A stretch of 47,767 nucleotides of DNA from Bacteroidales bacterium (GCA_017465225.1 JAFTWQ010000004.1:1-47767), one strand, 5' to 3'. Positions 1-7,640 are shown, numbered from the stretch's first letter. Numbers and translations: made by a program. Notes: generated by a model not told the origin, from the sequence alone.

Positions 1-951
1 GACGAAGGTAAGTACTGCACATTTCCCCATCTGATCGAGCTGATGGGTCAGGATTACAGAGATGTATTTGAAGTGCTGAAGCAGTTTGACGAACTGGAAG
101 TTAAGAGAAACACGTTTGCTGATGCCATCAAAGACAAGGCTTTCGAACAACTTCAGGGACAGATCGCTTCAGCCAGAGTCCCTTTGAACAGATTCGCATC
201 AAAGACACTATACTGGACTCTGTCGGGAGATGATTTCAGCCTGGACATCAATAATCCGGATGACCCTAAGATTATCTGCGTCGGTAACAATCCGATGAGA
301 CAGTCAATCTATGGAACAACGCTGGCTATACTGACCTCACGACTGTTCAAGATGATCAACAAGCCTGGCAGGATGCATAGTGCCGTACTGATAGATGAGC
401 TTCCAACCATCCTTCTCAAAGGACTTGATCATCTGATAAACACGGCAAGGTCGAATATGGTTGCCACAGTTCTCGGAGCACAGGACAAGACGCAGCTCGT
501 AAAGGATTACGACAAGAAAGAATCCGATGTTATATTCAACACTGTCGGGAACGTCTTTGCCGGAGCAGTCAAGGGCAGTACTGCCGAGACTCTGTCAAAG
601 TCATTCGGCAAGGAAGAGAGGGAGACAAGGTCATACCAGGAAAGCGACATCAGCGATCACGTGACGTACTCCTACCAACTCAAGGACGTATTGCCGGCTC
701 ATAAGATAGAATCTTTATCGCAGGGAACCTTCTGCGGTTACGTCGCTGATACCTTCAAGCAGAAAGTCAATCCGAAGATATTCTGCGGAGAAGTGATATT
801 GCCTCCTCCAGCAAAGCATAACGAGGACATACCAAAAATCCTCAACCTGCCCGAGGACAAGATTGAGGAAGAAATCACAAACAACTACCTCCGTATCAAG
901 AGGGAGATAGTCAATCTTATAAGAGATGAATTGTCCAAATCCAGGAGTTAG
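1..951 (+). CDS. Conjugative coupling protein, TraG/VirD4 (MobC-like) family, C-terminal part
   Basis: The reading frame is open from base 1, so the gene starts upstream of the window and only about 316 C-terminal residues are present. The visible part resembles the C-terminal half of type IV coupling proteins, inner-membrane ATPases that deliver relaxase-bound DNA to the mating channel. Seen: a Walker-B-like stretch VLIDELPTI, then TARSNMVATVLGAQDKTQL, which matches the TraG/TraD pattern of an arginine followed by a Gln-containing strand, then NTVGNVFAGAV. The Walker A motif lies outside the window. The gene ends 3 nt from the oppositely oriented regulator. Together with the primase-like and HTH genes it marks this end as a conjugative or mobilizable element. 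The exact subfamily is an inference. Confidence 0.85.
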   Translation, partial: DEGKYCTFPHLIELMGQDYRDVFEVLKQFDELEVKRNTFADAIKDKAFEQLQGQIASARVPLNRFASKTLYWTLSGDDFSLDINNPDDPKIICVGNNPMRQSIYGTTLAILTSRLFKMINKPGRMHSAVLIDELPTILLKGLDHLINTARSNMVATVLGAQDKTQLVKDYDKKESDVIFNTVGNVFAGAVKGSTAETLSKSFGKEERETRSYQESDISDHVTYSYQLKDVLPAHKIESLSQGTFCGYVADTFKQKVNPKIFCGEVILPPPAKHNEDIPKILNLPEDKIEEEITNNYLRIKREIVNLIRDELSKSRS

Positions 952-954
952 ATT

Positions 955-1251
955 CTATTCATTCTCCTTTACCCAGCGCCATTCGAATTTATATCCTGCA
1001 GCTTTGGCCATCTTCTCCATCTCTGACATCTTGCAGTCATCTGATTGGAACCAGCGTCTCATTATATGACGGTCCACATTGCACATCGCAGCCAGCTGAG
1101 CACCGGTGATGCCCAGTTCAGCCAGATACTTACGGATTCCGCTGAGTCTCGGTCCGGTCTGCATCTCGATAGGAGTCCTCTGTCTCTGTGGTATCACAAC
1201 AGATGATTTCTTTGCCACATCCGGGGTCTCTTGGTTCAATTTATCAGACAT
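955..1251 (-). CDS. XRE-like helix-turn-helix regulator
   Basis: A 98-residue protein with a disordered polar N-terminus (about 1-35) and a C-terminal helix-turn-helix at about residues 45-85. ITGAQLAAMCNVDRHIMRRW has the spacing of a Cro/XRE-type DNA-binding domain. It is transcribed divergently from the primase-like gene across a 182-bp gap holding two copies of ACCAATAGG within inverted repeats, a plausible operator for this protein. A TAACTTTG -7 box on the minus strand lies at 1379-1386. Its likely role is control of the element's own genes; this rests on context and fold only. Confidence 0.7.
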   Translation of the reverse strand: MSDKLNQETPDVAKKSSVVIPQRQRTPIEMQTGPRLSGIRKYLAELGITGAQLAAMCNVDRHIMRRWFQSDDCKMSEMEKMAKAAGYKFEWRWVKENE

Positions 1252-1301
1252 AATTATCTCGTAATTTGGTTTTCTAAAATAAAATTCTTTTCTTTGCGTG
1301 G

Positions 1302-1373
1302 TATTATTTCATTACCAATAGGTATAATACAACAACCAACAAAGAAACCATTATCACCAATAGGTTAGTGATA
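1302..1373. promoter_or_regulatory. Possible operator: two ACCAATAGG copies inside inverted repeats
   Basis: ACCAATAGG occurs at 1314-1322 and 1356-1364, 42 bp apart. The first copy is framed by TATTAT (1302-1307) and ATAATA (1324-1329). The second is framed by TATCAC (1352-1357) and GTGATA (1368-1373). The site sits between the divergent regulator and primase-like gene, so binding by the HTH protein at 955-1251 is a reasonable inference. Confidence 0.4.
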
Positions 1374-1378
1374 TAGCA

Positions 1379-1386
1379 CAAAGTTA
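1379..1386 (-). promoter_or_regulatory. Bacteroidetes -7 box for the XRE regulator
   Basis: On the minus strand the sequence is TAACTTTG, an exact TAnnTTTG box. It lies about 128 bp upstream of the regulator start, so the transcript would cross both ACCAATAGG sites. Confidence 0.4.
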
Positions 1387-1433
1387 TATAAAATTCGATT
1401 AAATGCGATAGAATTAGACGAAATTTCATCAAA

Positions 1434-2336
1434 ATGTTCGATAATCCAATATATAACTACCCGATTGACCTTCTTCTTGAGCACCTTGGATGCAAGGAGG
1501 AAGGCAAAGGAATGTACTATTCTCCATTAAGAAATGAGACGACACCATCATTGCACGTGAACAAACGTGACAATGTATGGTACGATCACGGAGCCGGCAT
1601 CGGAGGAACAAACGTACAGCTGATAATGGCCGTCAAGAAATGCAGTAAAGAAGAAGCGGAGTCATACATCAAAACACTTGATCTTGCTGCAGCCAGCAGA
1701 ACAGAATCAATCTCAAAACCCGAATCTGCTCCGACCACAGAAATCATAAAGGTAAAGCCCATCTGTAGCTATTACCTCAAGAAGTACCTTGAAGAGAGGA
1801 AGATTCCTATAAGCATAGCAGACAAATACTGCAAAGAAGTCATCCTAAGAAACCACGTAAAAGGGAAAGATTACACGACTTTGGGGTTTGAGAACAATGC
1901 TGGAGGCTATAATCTAAGCGCGCCGTATGGATTCAAATCGTGCAGCAAAGGAGGTATAACAACCATAAATACCGAAGGCAAACGGACGGTAATGCCGTCA
2001 ACCAGAGCCGTGTCGATCTTTGAGGGTAGTTTCGACTTCCTTTCGTGGCAAGTACTCCAGAATGCCAAGACGCCCACCACAGACATACTCGTTCTTAATT
2101 CAGTCAACAACCTTGACAAAGCAACCGGCTATCTCAGACTGCACGACTCATACATCTGCTTCCTCGACAACGACCAGGCAGGACGCAAATGTCTCGAAGA
2201 CATCAGAAAGATGTTTCCCGGCAAGGAAGTCAAAGATATGTCATCACTATATGCCCAGCACAAGGACCTTAATGAAATGCTGCAGAACTGCCGGGGATAC
2301 GACATCAACGAGATATCAATCAAAAAATCACTATAA
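1434..2336 (+). CDS. Primase-like protein with CHC2-type N-terminus and Toprim domain
   Basis: A 300-residue protein of the kind carried by Bacteroidetes mobilizable elements. The N-terminal third (PLRNETTPSLHV, WYDHGAGIGGTNVQL) resembles the zinc-finger/DnaG-like region, but the classic Cys/His ligands are not evident. The second half carries Toprim signatures: IFEGSFDFLSW with the catalytic-type Glu at about residue 200, and CFLDNDQAGRKC with the Asp-x-Asp pair at about 240. It probably helps replicate or prime transferred single-stranded DNA. The next HTH gene starts 3 nt after the stop, indicating an operon. An open frame and the MFDNPIYNY start support the chosen start. Confidence 0.8.
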   Translation: MFDNPIYNYPIDLLLEHLGCKEEGKGMYYSPLRNETTPSLHVNKRDNVWYDHGAGIGGTNVQLIMAVKKCSKEEAESYIKTLDLAAASRTESISKPESAPTTEIIKVKPICSYYLKKYLEERKIPISIADKYCKEVILRNHVKGKDYTTLGFENNAGGYNLSAPYGFKSCSKGGITTINTEGKRTVMPSTRAVSIFEGSFDFLSWQVLQNAKTPTTDILVLNSVNNLDKATGYLRLHDSYICFLDNDQAGRKCLEDIRKMFPGKEVKDMSSLYAQHKDLNEMLQNCRGYDINEISIKKSL

Positions 2337-2339
2337 ACT

Positions 2340-2636
2340 ATGGAAGAGAAACTCGACTACAGACTCACATATCTGACAGAAACCATCGAAGATATGAAAA
2401 GAGAGATGGTACGCATCAGAATGATCTTATCCAACAGCAGGAAAACCCACTACTCAAACCAGGAGGTGATAGACCTGCTTGAAATTTCTTCTGCAACATT
2501 GAAGAAATGGAGAGATCAGAAGCTGATCGGATACTCAGCAGTAGGTAACACATACTACTACACAGATGAAGACATCGAGAGCTTCTTCAGGAACAATCAC
2601 AAGAAGTCAGTATTCGAGACTGGAATGGACGACTAA
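2340..2636 (+). CDS. Excisionase/MerR-type helix-turn-helix protein
   Basis: A 98-residue protein. Residues 1-35 look like a short coiled coil (TETIEDMKREMVRIRMIL). Residues about 38-85 form a winged HTH of the HTH_17 kind: YSNQEVIDLLEISSATLKKW, then YYYTDEDIESFF. Such proteins act as excisionase or recombination directionality factors, or as local regulators, in Bacteroidetes elements. It follows the primase-like gene by 3 nt and precedes a second HTH protein by 11 nt. Confidence 0.75.
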   Translation: MEEKLDYRLTYLTETIEDMKREMVRIRMILSNSRKTHYSNQEVIDLLEISSATLKKWRDQKLIGYSAVGNTYYYTDEDIESFFRNNHKKSVFETGMDD

Positions 2637-2647
2637 ACACTAATGCT

Positions 2648-2947
2648 ATGAATGAAAAAATTGTCATACTCAGCCAAGCAGAGCTTGAAGATACTGTGAT
2701 AAAGGCTGTAGAGAAAGCAATGTCCGGATATATGCACAATACGGCTGAAATCCCCGAATATATGACTAGAAACGAGGCTGCACTTCTCTTTAAAATTTCA
2801 CTTTCAACACTACATAGGAATGTTAAGGCAGGGAAACTAAAGATATACAAGTTCGGAAGACGCTCATTATTGAAAACATCAGAAGTACAAAATGCTGTAG
2901 AAGAGAAACTTATAATCAAATATGCAAGAAGAAAGGAACAAAGATAA
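2648..2947 (+). CDS. Second excisionase-type helix-turn-helix protein
   Basis: A 99-residue protein with the HTH_17/excisionase pattern at about residues 35-80: YMTRNEAALLFKISLSTLHRNVK, then KIYKFGRRSLLKTSEV. It is the last gene of the element before a 413-bp zone of repeated ATGTTCCTAT boxes and the tRNA-Lys genes. That position next to a presumed attachment site fits an excisionase (inference). No integrase gene is visible, so the enzyme would lie left of the window or at the other end of the element. Confidence 0.75.
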   Translation: MNEKIVILSQAELEDTVIKAVEKAMSGYMHNTAEIPEYMTRNEAALLFKISLSTLHRNVKAGKLKIYKFGRRSLLKTSEVQNAVEEKLIIKYARRKEQR

Positions 2948-3314
2948 ATGTTCCTAAAGTTCATGAAAAAATGTTCCTATAATGTCCCTAAATCAGCTTA
3001 AAATAGGGTTGTTTAAGGGGCATTATTTTTAATGATTCCATTTTATAAAGATAAAAAGATCCACGATTTCGGACAAGAAAGACCAAAAATGTTCCTATTC
3101 ACACTACAGAAATGTTCCTATGATGTTCCTATCAGCTCTCAAAAACAAGTCAAAAATTCTGTTGGATTTTATTAAATGACTCTTTAACTTTGCAAAAGTT
3201 CTGTCAAAAAGGACAGATTTTTAATTCCACCGACCCCCGTCCTGAGCAATCTAGACGGGGGTCCTTGGGTATATTTCAGAAACTATTTGAAAAATAGGAA
3301 CATTTCAGGAACAT
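2948..3314. repeat. Cluster of ATGTTCCTAT boxes next to the tRNA gene
   Basis: Boxes on the plus strand: 2948-2957, 2971-2980, 2982-2991 (ATGTCCCTAA), 3089-3098, 3112-3121 and 3123-3132. Boxes on the minus strand: 3294-3303 (ATAGGAACAT) and a variant at 3305-3314. The cluster lies in a gene-free stretch between an excisionase-type gene and a tRNA 3' end. That is the usual place for integrase arm sites and excisionase sites. Confidence 0.5.
3185..3263 (+). ncRNA. Possible short RNA: promoter followed by two hairpins
   Basis: TAACTTTG at 3185-3192 matches the -7 consensus, predicting a start near 3199. The transcript would begin at a hairpin CTGTC/GACAG (3201-3216) followed by ATTTTTAATT. It would then enter a perfect 10-bp stem GACCCCCGTC/GACGGGGGTC (3232-3263). 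No open frame follows. It may be a small RNA of the mobile element or part of the attachment region. Confidence 0.3.
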
Positions 3315-3324
3315 TTGTATACAC

Positions 3325-3356
3325 AAACCCCTCCACAGATACCTGTAGAGGGGTTT
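3325..3356 (-). terminator. Terminator of the tRNA-Lys operon
   Basis: Hairpin AAACCCCTC/GAGGGGTTT with an inner ACAG/CTGT stem, directly beyond the 3' end of the first tRNA. On the minus strand it runs into GGTTTGTGT. The stem is symmetric and could also stop transcription from the mobile element. Confidence 0.65.
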
Positions 3357-3360
3357 CTAG

Positions 3361-3433
3361 TGCTCCCCCAGGGGCTCGAACCCTGGACCCCAACATTAAG
3401 AGTGTCGTGCTCTACCAACTGAGCTAGGGAAGC
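3361..3433 (-). tRNA. tRNA-Lys (anticodon CTT), copy 1
   Basis: A 73-nt gene on the minus strand with all four arms: acceptor GCTTCCC/GGGGAGC, D arm with GCTCAGTTGGTAGAGC, anticodon stem CGACA/TGTTG with loop CTCTTAA (anticodon CTT), T stem CAGGG/CCCTG with TTCGAGC loop, discriminator A. CCA is not encoded. Its 3' end faces the mobile element, as expected for an integration target. Confidence 0.95.
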
Positions 3434-3471
3434 ATTGCTTCAATATTTGATTTCTGGGGCTTTCGCCTTTG

Positions 3472-3544
3472 TGCTCCCCCAGGGGCTCGAACCCTGGACC
3501 CCAACATTAAGAGTGTCGTGCTCTACCAACTGAGCTAGGGAAGC
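3472..3544 (-). tRNA. tRNA-Lys (anticodon CTT), copy 2
   Basis: Identical over all 73 nt to the copy at 3361-3433, separated from it by 38 bp. The two copies and the third tRNA appear to be co-transcribed from the promoter at 3679-3686. Confidence 0.95.
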
Positions 3545-3554
3545 AGTATTTCCG

Positions 3555-3627
3555 TGATTCGCATGGGGCTCGAACCCATGACCCCAACATTAAAAGTGTT
3601 GTGCTCTACCTACTGAGCTAGCGAATC
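3555..3627 (-). tRNA. tRNA-Lys (anticodon TTT)
   Basis: A 73-nt gene with acceptor GATTCGC/GCGAATC, anticodon stem CAACA/TGTTG with loop CTTTTAA (anticodon TTT), T loop TTCGAGC, discriminator A. It is first in the three-tRNA operon. Confidence 0.95.
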
Positions 3628-3678
3628 AATCCGAGGTCATTCTTGGGTCTCTAGTGAGTTCCTTTCGAATTGGGACTG

Positions 3679-3686
3679 CAAAGGTA
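3679..3686 (-). promoter_or_regulatory. -7 box of the tRNA-Lys operon
   Basis: The minus strand reads TACCTTTG, an exact TAnnTTTG match, about 52 bp upstream of the first tRNA. Confidence 0.6.
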
Positions 3687-3743
3687 CATCTTTTTTCTTA
3701 CGATGCAAAACTTTTTGCACTTTTTTGCATTCCGACTGTAGTT

Positions 3744-4817
3744 TTATCTCACATTCTCCAGTTCGATGGCTATCATTTCGGAGGCGGAGCGCACCCATTC
3801 ATGGAAAACCGGATCCGGTTTGAAACCTTCGGCAAAGTCTTTCAATCTGCTGAGGTCGAACCTGTCGCATGACACACCGGCTCCGCAGCGCACCGCATCA
3901 AAAGCATTGATCTCCTGCTCTATATGTGACGGTACCATCAAGATCGGCTTCCCGAGGTACATGGCCTCGCATACGGACTCGAAACCGGCCGTGCTGGCAT
4001 ATGCACGGCACCCTGCCATCTGGCGAAGGAATTCATGGTCATCGATCTGATAGAAGCTCAATGTATCATCGACCTTCTGGACCTTCTCCGCATCCCAGTT
4101 GTCCCAAAAGAACCGTAGCGGCACCTCGGGATGGGCCTGATGCCACTCACGGACATCCTTCGCGAAACCGGCATTGAGCATGTAGCCATGGATATAATCC
4201 CCCTCAACAGGCTCAAGACCGAGCACTTCCGGACGCAGAAGCGGAGGAACGACTACAATATTATGCTCATAATCACGTTCCATCTTCCTGAACGAGAGCG
4301 CCAGATGCTTCACCGAACCTACCGATGTCAGCTTCGTGAAGAAATCCAGGGCCATGCTGCCCGGATACCTATGTCTCGGCAGGCCGAAATCCCTATGGAG
4401 AAACAGATACTGATGACCTATGCTGACCATAGGCACATCCAGTTCATAAAAGAAATATGTCATTCCGGCCAGAAGCTCATAGAAGTTCACGACTACATCA
4501 GCCTCTGACGAGCGGATCTCGTCCCTTATGAGCTGGATGGACGGGAAATACCTGTGCATATTGAAGGAATTGAAAAGTACCGTTCCTACCATGCTTGGCT
4601 TGCGGTTGTCGGCAGAGGGCATGAAATTCATGCTTTCAAACTGCCTCACCGGAGCTCCGATCTCCTGGACGAAGAAATCGGGAAGCTTTCTGCTCGGACT
4701 TTTGCCGACAAGCACCTTCACCACATCATGTCCCCTGCCCCGCAGAAGCGAAGCGAGTGTCAGAGCCTGGGTCATATGTCCCCTGCCCTCTCCTTGAACT
4801 ATGAAAATGTATTTCAT
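3744..4817 (-). CDS. Glycosyltransferase, UDP-glycosyltransferase/MurG-like fold
   Basis: About 357 residues from the start at MKYIFIVQGEGRGH. This start overlaps the stop of the upstream gene by 4 nt (ATGA), so translational coupling is likely. An upstream start at 4847 would need an in-gene extension and is less likely. The N-terminal GEGRGHMTQALTLASLL is the glycine-rich loop of GT-B enzymes. A C-terminal acceptor/donor region has ASTAGFESVCEAMYLGKPILMVP and QEINAF, typical of nucleotide-sugar binding. Pairing with a LpxH-like phosphoesterase suggests envelope glycolipid assembly. The sugar and acceptor are unknown. Confidence 0.75.
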   Translation of the reverse strand: MKYIFIVQGEGRGHMTQALTLASLLRGRGHDVVKVLVGKSPSRKLPDFFVQEIGAPVRQFESMNFMPSADNRKPSMVGTVLFNSFNMHRYFPSIQLIRDEIRSSEADVVVNFYELLAGMTYFFYELDVPMVSIGHQYLFLHRDFGLPRHRYPGSMALDFFTKLTSVGSVKHLALSFRKMERDYEHNIVVVPPLLRPEVLGLEPVEGDYIHGYMLNAGFAKDVREWHQAHPEVPLRFFWDNWDAEKVQKVDDTLSFYQIDDHEFLRQMAGCRAYASTAGFESVCEAMYLGKPILMVPSHIEQEINAFDAVRCGAGVSCDRFDLSRLKDFAEGFKPDPVFHEWVRSASEMIAIELENVR

Positions 4818-5578
4818 GCCATGTCCTTGTAATATACTATCTTCCAATTACCGTCATTATCCTCGACAAGGGCGGACAAAGTCTCCACCCAGTCTCCTGA
4901 ATTCAAATAGCGGATTCCATCGATCATCCTGTCCTCCGGACGATGGATATGACCGCAGATCACGCCCTGGCAGCCTTTGGTACGGGCCATGTCGGTAAGC
5001 ATCTTATCGAAGTCTGATGCATTGGAAACCGCCTTTTTCACACTGTTCTTGATAGCTTGTGAAAACGAGTAATACGGACGGCCTCTCCAGGACTGGATGC
5101 GATTGTACAGCACATTGATCTTCAGGAGTATATTATACATGACGTCGCCAAGCTTGGCCATCCATTTCATGTTTGACGTGATGCTGTCGAAGACATCGCC
5201 ATGCGTGACAAAGAACTTCAGTCCCCCGCTTTCCAGAATCATGTCCTTCAGCAGATTGAGCTTGCCCATGGCCATCGGAATGATCTTGTCAAGAAAATCA
5301 TCATGATTGCCACGGAGGAAGAACACATCGGTATTGTGCTTTTCCACCATCTTCAGGATGATACGGAAGAAGCGCGCCTGCTCCGCTCCCCAGAATTCAT
5401 AATCGTTCTTCCGAAGCTGCCAGCCGTCGATCGTATCTCCGTTCAGGATCAGTCTCTCACAATCCACGGAAGCCAGGAAATTGCTGACCTCCACAACCTT
5501 CGAGTATCTGGAACCAAGGTGGATATCCGACACCACCACCGTCCTGTATGCTGTTCTTTCTCTCATTTCCATAAGCAA
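4814..5578 (-). CDS. Metallophosphoesterase, UDP-2,3-diacylglucosamine hydrolase-like
   Basis: A 254-residue calcineurin-fold enzyme with all expected metal ligands: SDIHLGS near residue 18 (D-x-H), NGDTIDGW (GD) near 47, RGNHDDF (GNHD) near 95, FVTHGDVFD and CGHIHRPED near 210. Bacteroidetes enzymes of this type are close to LpxH but often act on other phosphodiesters, so lipid A function is only an inference. It overlaps the glycosyltransferase start by 4 nt. The 95-bp gap upstream carries a perfect 12-bp inverted repeat. Starts at residue 1 or 4 are both possible. Confidence 0.8.
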   Translation of the reverse strand: MLMEMRERTAYRTVVVSDIHLGSRYSKVVEVSNFLASVDCERLILNGDTIDGWQLRKNDYEFWGAEQARFFRIILKMVEKHNTDVFFLRGNHDDFLDKIIPMAMGKLNLLKDMILESGGLKFFVTHGDVFDSITSNMKWMAKLGDVMYNILLKINVLYNRIQSWRGRPYYSFSQAIKNSVKKAVSNASDFDKMLTDMARTKGCQGVICGHIHRPEDRMIDGIRYLNSGDWVETLSALVEDNDGNWKIVYYKDMA

Positions 5579-5579
5579 A

Positions 5580-5659
5580 ACCTTTACATTCCCGCCGTTC
5601 TCCTGCGACTGCCTTCAGAAGCACGGCCGCCCGGAAGCACCGGTACAGAATGTAAAGGT
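5580..5659. repeat. Perfect 12-bp inverted repeat upstream of the metallophosphoesterase
   Basis: ACCTTTACATTC at 5580-5591 is the exact reverse complement of GAATGTAAAGGT at 5648-5659. The loop is 56 bp and GC-rich with no open frame and no -7 box in it. The left arm ends 2 bases from the start codon of the minus-strand gene. It may be a transcript stem or a recombination site. Confidence 0.5.
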
Positions 5660-5673
5660 AAGAAAATTAATTA

Positions 5674-6285
5674 TCAGAATGCCACTCCGAGCTTGAATCC
5701 GACATTATTCAATCCATTCAGACCATAATATTTGTTCCTGTTGGTCGAATAGCTGTAATAAGCGGCCACCTGGAATCCGAAGTCTGTCTTCTGGAACGGG
5801 AAGAATGTCACACCTACTTCAGGAGACATGTAGAATCCCCAGTTGTCCTGCCTGCTGACGAATGTCGACATGTATGTGCTCTGTACTGAGTATTCAGTTC
5901 CGATCTTTGCCTCGACATATGGCTGGATCTCCGACCTCATGAACCTGACTCTGAATGTCGATCCGAAAGGGACCTGATATACCGACCTGTCGAGATCCGT
6001 TGTCAAAGCAGACTTGTCGTCGAAAGTGTATGTCTGTCTTGGAACATATTCATTGTTGGTGTTGAAGCTTGCAAAGCCTCCGATTGCGAACATCGGGGTC
6101 AGATAGTATCCGCCTTCGATATAGGCACCATATCCCTGTGCGCTCTGGACGAAGCTGTTGCCTACTGTCCCGTTGAACTGCCATCCGCCGTTGATGTAGT
6201 CCTTCTTACCCATCTGGGCGCTGGCTTCGTTTGCCGTAAAGGCGACTGCGGCCGCAGCCAGCAAAATGCATATCATTCTTTTCAT
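5674..6285 (-). CDS. Outer-membrane beta-barrel protein
   Basis: 203 residues with a cleavable signal peptide (MKRMICILLAAAAVAFTA, cleavage probably after ASAQ). The mature part shows alternating hydrophobic/polar strands rich in Gly, Tyr and Phe and ends in Phe (GFKLGVAF), as in small porin-like barrels. It is the last gene of a minus-strand operon with the DUF4136 and DUF4251 genes upstream. No specific function can be read. Confidence 0.75.
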   Translation of the reverse strand: MKRMICILLAAAAVAFTANEASAQMGKKDYINGGWQFNGTVGNSFVQSAQGYGAYIEGGYYLTPMFAIGGFASFNTNNEYVPRQTYTFDDKSALTTDLDRSVYQVPFGSTFRVRFMRSEIQPYVEAKIGTEYSVQSTYMSTFVSRQDNWGFYMSPEVGVTFFPFQKTDFGFQVAAYYSYSTNRNKYYGLNGLNNVGFKLGVAF

Positions 6286-6309
6286 ATCTTCATGATCATT
6301 AACATGTTG

Positions 6310-6963
6310 TTATTTAGACTGTGTACGTTTCAGGTACGGAGACTGGACAAAAGCCTGGTTGATGGCATTCGTCATCCTCTTCACATCTCCCTGAAGAGTA
6401 CTTCCCGCAGGACCGCCGATATATGATGTCCAGAGAATCTCCAGAGGCTTTCCTTCCTCGACCTCATCAGTAAGGTCAACGATATCGGTAAGGAGCGCGT
6501 TGGTGGTGTAGGTATAGGTGACTGGCCTTGGATAGTAGAACCCTGTCCAGTTGCCCCAGTAACCTGCTGGCCAATAGCCAGGGAAATCAAGCCACCAGTA
6601 AGGATTGTCGTAATACTGCACATATCTCTCTGTCTTGACCACATATGTGAGCTGGACACCGAGGTCTGCGTCAGGATTTGATGGTGTATAGATGTAGCCG
6701 GCATTCTCCATATTGGTCCTGTACGCCTGGATCAGTTCGAGAGCGCTCTGCGACTGTGAGTACACAGGTTTGTCGGTCTGACCTATGATAAGCAGGCTGT
6801 CTGCAATGTCAAATGTCCTGTACTGTGTGAAATCCACGCCCTTGCCGGGAGATGTGTACACGAGATATTCGTTGTCGCCATTCTGTGGATAAGGCTCTTT
6901 CTGGCAAGCCGCCAGAAGAAGCACTGCTGCTGAGATAAATAATATCTTCTTCATGATCTTCAT
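6310..6963 (-). CDS. DUF4136 family lipoprotein
   Basis: 217 residues. It has a lipobox (LLLAAC, Cys at about residue 20) and the DUF4136 pattern: DFTQYRTFDIAD near the N-terminus, an aromatic-rich central segment (YWWLDFPGYWPAGYWGNW) and a C-terminal IDLTD-type segment. It should be anchored in the outer membrane facing the periplasm. It lies 24 nt before the barrel gene and 15 nt after the DUF4251 gene, so the three appear to be one envelope unit. Function unknown. Confidence 0.8.
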   Translation of the reverse strand: MKIMKKILFISAAVLLLAACQKEPYPQNGDNEYLVYTSPGKGVDFTQYRTFDIADSLLIIGQTDKPVYSQSQSALELIQAYRTNMENAGYIYTPSNPDADLGVQLTYVVKTERYVQYYDNPYWWLDFPGYWPAGYWGNWTGFYYPRPVTYTYTTNALLTDIVDLTDEVEEGKPLEILWTSYIGGPAGSTLQGDVKRMTNAINQAFVQSPYLKRTQSK

Positions 6964-6978
6964 CTTTTTTTGAGTCTT

Positions 6979-7608
6979 TTACAATGAGTTTCCTTCTATC
7001 ACATTTGAATTCTCATACGGTACTATCGTGCCCTGGAGCCATACTGTATTTGAATTGAAGTTAGGATATACCGTTGCTGATGCCTGGTTCGAGTTCGGGA
7101 ACATGTATATCTCTACCTGTGCGTTGATGCCGATACCCATCACATTGAATGAATAGGTGATGCGGCCTTTGCTGTCAGTCCTGATCTCCTGACCGGAAAT
7201 CATTCCATCTACCGTCACACCGCCGAGTCCGTTAGGGCCGGATGCGAAGTTGCTTGGGGAGATCTGTACCACCGCCCTGTTGCCCTTTACGGAAATGAAG
7301 TTGGTGCTGGAATTGACAAATACTGTAGAACCGTTACGGAACTGCACATTGTCCGCTTCAAGAACGAAGTCCTGGTTGCGAAGCGCGGCACGTGCCTGCA
7401 CCGAAGCTACTGAATCGGCAAGTTCGCGAAGCTGACGGTCTTCAGCGGAACGAGCTCTGAATTCAGCCATATCCTTATGCCAGTCATCCATCAGTTTCTG
7501 TCTCCTTGCGGGACCGGTATTGCGATTGTCTGTCTGCGCAGACGCGTCGGGAGCTATCAATGAAAGCCCTGCGACAACGACCATCAAGGTCAGCAAGATT
7601 CGTTTCAT
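6979..7608 (-). CDS. DUF4251 family secreted protein
   Basis: 209 residues with a signal peptide ending at ASAQ. It has the DUF4251 features: FVLEADNVQFRNG, a conserved TNFISVKGNRAVVQ strand pair and GPNGLGGVTVDG in the middle. DUF4251 proteins are periplasmic proteins of unknown function common in Bacteroidales. First gene of the operon running 7608 to 5674. A TAGTTTTG box at 7632-7639 lies about 24 bp upstream and overlaps an 8-bp inverted repeat. Confidence 0.85.
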   Translation of the reverse strand: MKRILLTLMVVVAGLSLIAPDASAQTDNRNTGPARRQKLMDDWHKDMAEFRARSAEDRQLRELADSVASVQARAALRNQDFVLEADNVQFRNGSTVFVNSSTNFISVKGNRAVVQISPSNFASGPNGLGGVTVDGMISGQEIRTDSKGRITYSFNVMGIGINAQVEIYMFPNSNQASATVYPNFNSNTVWLQGTIVPYENSNVIEGNSL

Positions 7609-7615
7609 ATACTTT

Positions 7616-7640
7616 GTAGTTTTTAATTTTTCAAAACTAC
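7616..7640 (-). promoter_or_regulatory. Promoter of the DUF4251 operon inside an inverted repeat
   Basis: The minus strand has TAGTTTTG at 7632-7639 (a TAnnTTTG match). The same bases form GTAGTTTT (7616-7623) paired with AAAACTAC (7633-7640), an 8-bp perfect inverted repeat with a 9-bp loop. This could be a regulator site or a hairpin at the 5' end of the mRNA. Confidence 0.4.

Noticed and set aside
5580-5659. Invertible promoter
   Set aside because: No TAnnTTTG box lies between the arms; kept only as an inverted repeat to check.
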